Source: Gemmatimonadaceae bacterium
Lineage (GTDB): Bacteria > Gemmatimonadota > Gemmatimonadetes > Gemmatimonadales > Gemmatimonadaceae
Assembly (NCBI GenBank): GCA_036496605.1
Contig: DASXKV010000020.1
Location: 1 to 64,000 of the forward strand
Length of the DNA stretch: 64,000 bases
Direction of reading: 5' to 3'
Shown: one piece after another, positions 56,521 to 64,000 of the stretch
Position numbering within the stretch: the first letter of the stretch is position 1
Layout: each line of letters begins with the position of its first letter
The notes under the pieces: generated by a model
What the model was told of the DNA's origin: nothing
The model's database searches: none
Seen by the model: the letters and a program-made list of their open reading frames with translations, nothing else
Translations under genes and position numbers: made by a program

Positions 56521-57071
56521 ACGCAATGGAACAGCGCTGGTACGCCATTCAGACGACAGCCGGGCACGAAAACAAGGTCCGTTCGCTGATTCAGCGGAAG
56601 ATCGAGCTCGACACTCGACCGGCCGAGGACCGGCAGCTTCGTCAGGCACTCGTGCCAACGCAGGAAGTGGTCGAGATCAAGAATGGCAAGAAGGTCACGG
56701 TCGAGCGCAAGCTGTACCCAGGTTACGTGCTCGTCGAAATGATAATGAATCAGGAGACGGCGCACGTCATCAATTCAATTCAGGGCGTGATCAAGTTCGT
56801 CGGTCACGACCAGCGCTTTCCGCAGCCGCTCCGGGCCGATGAAGTGAACCGCCTCCTCGGCATCGCCGACGAGACGGAGCAAGAGGAGCCGAAGGAAGAG
56901 ATTCCGTTCCTCGTTGGACAGGCGGTCGCGATTACGGAGGGTCCATTCACCGACTTCAACGGAACCGTCGAAGAGGTGATTGTGGACAAGGGAAAGGTGC
57001 GCGTGTCGGTCAGTCTGTTCGGTCGACCGACGAGCGTGGAGTTGGATTATCTGCAGTTGAGAGCGTACTAA
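56517..57071 (+). CDS. nusG: Transcription termination/antitermination factor NusG
   Basis: A 184-residue factor: NGN domain (RWYAIQTTAGHENKVRSL, LYPGYVLVEM) and C-terminal KOW domain (VAITEGPFTDFNGTVEEV). It binds RNA polymerase and links it to ribosome or Rho. The ATG at 56517 overlaps the secE stop (ATGA); a second ATG at 56526 would also work. Confidence 0.96.
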   Translation: MNAMEQRWYAIQTTAGHENKVRSLIQRKIELDTRPAEDRQLRQALVPTQEVVEIKNGKKVTVERKLYPGYVLVEMIMNQETAHVINSIQGVIKFVGHDQRFPQPLRADEVNRLLGIADETEQEEPKEEIPFLVGQAVAITEGPFTDFNGTVEEVIVDKGKVRVSVSLFGRPTSVELDYLQLRAY

Positions 57072-57075
57072 AAAT

Positions 57076-57152
57076 GGTTGTTGGTTCTCGGTCGTTGGTG
57101 GTTGGTGAAGACGGACGCACCAACAACGAACGACCAATCACCAACCACCACC
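57076..57152. repeat. Low-complexity inverted repeat E
   Basis: G/T arm 57076-57107 (GGTTGTTGGTTCTCGGTC) and C/A arm 57118-57152 (CACCAACAACGAACGACC and on), 10 nt apart, a long near-perfect hairpin between nusG and rplK inside the ribosomal operon. Confidence 0.72.
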
Positions 57153-57189
57153 GTCAGCCACCACTCTGACGCAAAACTCCAGTGGGAGT

Positions 57190-57220
57190 CTGGGGCGCGA
57201 AAGCGCCACGGTCGAACCAG
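57190..57220 (+). promoter_or_regulatory. Possible L1-binding leader structure of rplK
   Basis: CTGG pairs with CCAG around an inner GGCGC/GCGCC stem with a GAAA loop and an asymmetric 9-nt bulge, 13 nt before the rplK start. Two short helices separated by an unequal loop are the shape of the L1 operator that autoregulates rplKA. The identity is inferred from shape and position. Confidence 0.35.
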
Positions 57221-57232
57221 CAGTGAGGTAAC

Positions 57233-57658
57233 ATGGCCAAGAAAGTCGCGGGATTCGTGAAGCTGCAGATCCCCGCGGGTCAGGCGACGCCGGCACCACC
57301 GGTGGGTACGGCGCTTGGTCCGCAGGGCATCAACATCATGGCGTTCGTGAAGGAGTTCAACTCGCGAACCCAGAAGGAGGCGGGGACGATTCTCCCCGTC
57401 GAGATCACCATCTTCTCGGACAAGTCCTTCACCTTCATCACGAAGACGCCGCCAGCGGCGGTGCTCCTCAAGAAGGAGGCGGGGATCGAGAAGGGTTCGG
57501 GTCAGCCGAACCGCAACAAGGTCGGGAAAGTGACCAAGGCGCAGATCCGCAAGATCGCCGAGATCAAGCTGCCTGATCTGAACTGTGATTCACTCGAGTC
57601 GGCCATGGCGATGGTCGCCGGCGCCGCGCGCTCCATGGGCGTGGAGGTCGTCGACTGA
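57233..57658 (+). CDS. rplK: Ribosomal protein uL11
   Basis: A 141-residue protein with the L11 N-terminal domain ([20 protein letters not shown]) and the RNA-binding C-terminal domain ([14 protein letters not shown]). It binds the GTPase-associated centre of 23S rRNA. GAGG precedes the start; the stop overlaps rplA by one base (TGATG). Confidence 0.97.
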   Translation: MAKKVAGFVKLQIPAGQATPAPPVGTALGPQGINIMAFVKEFNSRTQKEAGTILPVEITIFSDKSFTFITKTPPAAVLLKKEAGIEKGSGQPNRNKVGKVTKAQIRKIAEIKLPDLNCDSLESAMAMVAGAARSMGVEVVD

Positions 57659-58347
57659 TGCAGACGCATGGGAAGAAGTACAACAACGCGGCGAAGAACC
57701 GCGACATCACATCGCTGTATCAGCCACGGCAGGCACTCGAGATCGTGAAGAAGTCAGCGTACGCCAAGTTCGACGAGACAATCGAAGTGGCGGTACGCCT
57801 CGGAGTCGATCCGCGTCACGCCGACCAGGTCGTGCGTGGCACTGTCGTGCTTCCGGCGGGTACTGGTAAGTCCGTTCGCGTGCTCGTGATCGCGGCGGGT
57901 GACCGAGCGCGCGAGGCGCAGGAAGCCGGTGCGGACTTCGTCGGTCCCGAGTACATCCAGCGCATCAAGGACGGGTGGCTCGAGTTCGACGTTTTGATCG
58001 CGACGCCGGATCAGATGGGTCAGCTGGGTCAACTCGGACGCGTTCTCGGTCCCCGCGGCCTCATGCCGAACCCGAAGGCCGGCACTGTGACAATGAACGT
58101 TGGCAACGCGGTGCGGGAAACCAAGGCGGGTAAGATCGAGTTCCGCGTCGACAAGAGTGGCAACGTACACGCGGCGATCGGCAAGGTCTCGTTCGGCGTC
58201 GAGGCGCTCGAGACGAATTTCACGGCGTTCATGGACCAGATCGTTCGGCAGAAGCCAGCGGCCGCGAAGGGTGTGTACGTCCAGAACGTATGCATCTCGA
58301 GCACGATGGGACCGGGCGTCACAATCGACACTACACCATATCGGTAA
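57658..58347 (+). CDS. rplA: Ribosomal protein uL1
   Basis: A 229-residue protein with the L1 two-domain pattern ([50 protein letters not shown]). It forms the L1 stalk and in many bacteria represses its own operon by binding an rplK leader site. Coupled to rplK by TGATG; rplJ follows 6 bp later. Confidence 0.97.
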   Translation: MQTHGKKYNNAAKNRDITSLYQPRQALEIVKKSAYAKFDETIEVAVRLGVDPRHADQVVRGTVVLPAGTGKSVRVLVIAAGDRAREAQEAGADFVGPEYIQRIKDGWLEFDVLIATPDQMGQLGQLGRVLGPRGLMPNPKAGTVTMNVGNAVRETKAGKIEFRVDKSGNVHAAIGKVSFGVEALETNFTAFMDQIVRQKPAAAKGVYVQNVCISSTMGPGVTIDTTPYR

Positions 58348-58353
58348 CGAGCG

Positions 58354-58875
58354 ATGAACCGCACCGAGAAAGAGCAGCTCGTCACCGAGCTGAAAGACAA
58401 GATCAAGAACGCTCCGGCGCTCTATTACACCGACTTCACGGGATTGAACGTGAAGCGGATGACGGAGCTGCGGCGTCGTTTGCGCAGAGCAAACATTGAG
58501 TATGTCGTCATCAAGAACACACTCGCGTTGCGTGCCGTGAACGAAAGTGGGCTCGTTGCCGATCGCCTGCGTGGTCCGACGGGGCTCGTCGTCGCCAGGG
58601 ATCCGGTGACGGCCGCGAAGGTGCTGCAGGACTTCGCGAAGGAGAACGATCAGAAGCCGGCGCTGAAGGGCGGCATGCTGGACGGCCGTTCGATCGCCGT
58701 CGCGCAGGTGAAGCAGTTGGCCTCGATGCCGTCGCGCGAGCAGATGCTCGCTCAGCTCGGCGCCGGGCTGCAGTCGCCATTGGCCGCCTTTGCCGGCGCG
58801 CTGAATGGCTTGTTGTACATGTTCGCTGGAGCGCTTGAAGCGCTGCACCAGCAGCGCGGCGGCTCCGCCGCTTAA
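58354..58875 (+). CDS. rplJ: Ribosomal protein uL10
   Basis: A 173-residue protein, base of the L7/L12 stalk. [19 protein letters not shown] and [12 protein letters not shown] are typical, and the alanine-rich C-terminal helix binds L12 dimers. Only 6 bp after rplA, so rplKAJL form one block. An inverted CCCAGG/CCTGGG stem follows before rplL. Confidence 0.96.
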   Translation: MNRTEKEQLVTELKDKIKNAPALYYTDFTGLNVKRMTELRRRLRRANIEYVVIKNTLALRAVNESGLVADRLRGPTGLVVARDPVTAAKVLQDFAKENDQKPALKGGMLDGRSIAVAQVKQLASMPSREQMLAQLGAGLQSPLAAFAGALNGLLYMFAGALEALHQQRGGSAA

Positions 58876-58939
58876 TCCCCAGGCACCGAGCCTGACTTAC
58901 TGCCCAGGATTGCCTGGGATTACGAGGAGACAAATCACG

Positions 58940-59335
58940 ATGCCAACGACGCTGAGCAAGGACGAGATTATCGAAGCGATCGGCAATATGAGCGTTTTCG
59001 AACTGCATGATCTGATCGAGACGTTCAAGAGCCGTTTCAATGTGACCATCGCCGCCGCCCCGGTGGGCGCCGCCCCGGCCGCAGGTGGCGGCGGCGGTGC
59101 TGCTGCACCGGTCATGGAGGAGCAGACGGAATTCGATGTCGTCCTGAAGGAAGCGGGCGCGAAGAAGATTCAGGTCATCAAGGTCGTGCGTGAGCTGACC
59201 GGACTGGGCCTGAAGGAAGCGAAGGATCTGGTCGACGGTGCACCGCAGACGGTGAAGTCGGGTGTATCGAAGGACGAATCGGCCACTGTCAAGGCGAAGC
59301 TCGAGGAGCAAGGCGCGACGGTAGAAGTGAAGTAG
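58940..59335 (+). CDS. rplL: Ribosomal protein bL12
   Basis: A 131-residue stalk protein: N-terminal dimerisation helices ([20 protein letters not shown]), an Ala/Gly hinge, and the factor-binding C-terminal domain ([31 protein letters not shown]). GAGGAG precedes the ATG at 58940. Followed by repeat element F and the rpoB leader. Confidence 0.96.
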   Translation: MPTTLSKDEIIEAIGNMSVFELHDLIETFKSRFNVTIAAAPVGAAPAAGGGGGAAAPVMEEQTEFDVVLKEAGAKKIQVIKVVRELTGLGLKEAKDLVDGAPQTVKSGVSKDESATVKAKLEEQGATVEVK

Positions 59336-59399
59336 GGTGTTTGGTGGTTGGTGGTTCGTGCCAGCTCGCACCAATCACCAACAACCAACCACCAACAAC
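59336..59399. repeat. Low-complexity inverted repeat F
   Basis: G/T arm 59336-59360 (TTTGGTGGTTGGTGGTTCG) and C/A arm 59368-59399 (ACCAATCACCAACAACCAAC) with a 7-nt loop, starting on the base after the rplL stop. The tightest hairpin of the set. Confidence 0.75.
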
Positions 59400-59458
59400 T
59401 TCACTTCAGCCAACGCGTCAGTGAAAGAAATCAAGCGAAACATTTCCTTTCTGCGGTA

Positions 59459-59506
59459 CCACAACCCCGCCCGCCCGCGACCGTCGCGGCGCCGGCGGGG
59501 ATGTGG
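59459..59506 (+). terminator. Probable attenuator hairpin before rpoB
   Basis: CCACAACCCCGCC pairs with GGCGGGGATGTGG (one A-A mismatch) around an inner CGCGA/TCGCG stem, followed two bases later by CGTTTT. It is a stable GC-rich hairpin with a short T run, 29 bp before the rpoB start, where E. coli also has its rplL-rpoB attenuator. Confidence 0.65.
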
Positions 59507-59535
59507 CCGTTTTCTCGCCTGTGCGCGGGTGAACA

Positions 59536-64000
<4,465 letters not shown>

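Overview
This 64 kb window is GC-rich bacterial chromosome with about 58 protein genes, four tRNAs and almost no mobile DNA. The proteins look most like Gemmatimonadota (Gemmatimonas-like soil bacteria). This is a judgement from the feel of the protein families (Ccm-type cytochrome c maturation with a cysteine CcmE, bacterial topoisomerase IB, NAD-dependent ligase, a large insertion in RpoB, many TPR and lipoprotein genes); no database search was possible.

Layout: 0-3.6 kb holds the end of an excisionase-like gene, a 0.7 kb stretch without a gene and a run of small unknown and lipoprotein genes. 3.6-8.1 kb: YdcF-like protein, an ArsB/NhaD-type permease, a 6-pyruvoyl-tetrahydropterin synthase followed by a short-chain dehydrogenase, and a Trm112-like protein. 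8.2-13 kb: FadD, a TPR-ParA-lipoprotein operon and a phosphoribosyltransferase. 13-17.8 kb: a leftward operon CheY / REC-GGDEF / GAF / ligA / V4R. 18-26 kb: YtxH-like protein, TPR proteins, pyrimidine nucleoside phosphorylase, a DUF4136 lipoprotein and a secreted GH3 glucosidase. 26-31.5 kb: an HTH-membrane fusion and the leftward block enoyl-CoA hydratase-recF-dciA-gyrB. 31.5-35 kb: topoisomerase IB, mtnA, uracil-DNA glycosylase and small proteins. 35-38.6 kb: ccmE-ccmF-ccmH-ccmI-like operon, closed by a strong terminator. 39-44.9 kb: ABC exporter, transglutaminase, macro-domain, TPR and cutA genes, all leftward. 45-53.9 kb: uvrA, both L-serine dehydratase subunits, a YbjN-PspA-PerM-DUF1611 run and a degenerate ABC ATPase. 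53.9-64 kb: cysS, a tRNA cluster Thr-Tyr-Gly-Thr, rpmG-secE-nusG-rplKAJL and the first 1,488 codons of rpoB.

Two genome-wide signals stand out that genes do not explain. First, the heptamer CCTAACG (or its complement CGTTAGG, usually as GCCTAACG) occurs 41 times by hand count, on both strands equally, in all six codon phases and in intergenic DNA, several times more often than base composition predicts. Second, nine intergenic regions carry a low-complexity block: a G-rich arm (GGTTGGT-like, or GGGGCTA/GGGTAGA-like) facing a complementary C-rich arm, each able to form a hairpin or G-quadruplex. They occur between tandem, convergent and divergent genes, including inside the ribosomal-protein/rpoB operon. 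These two are the best candidates for something undescribed.
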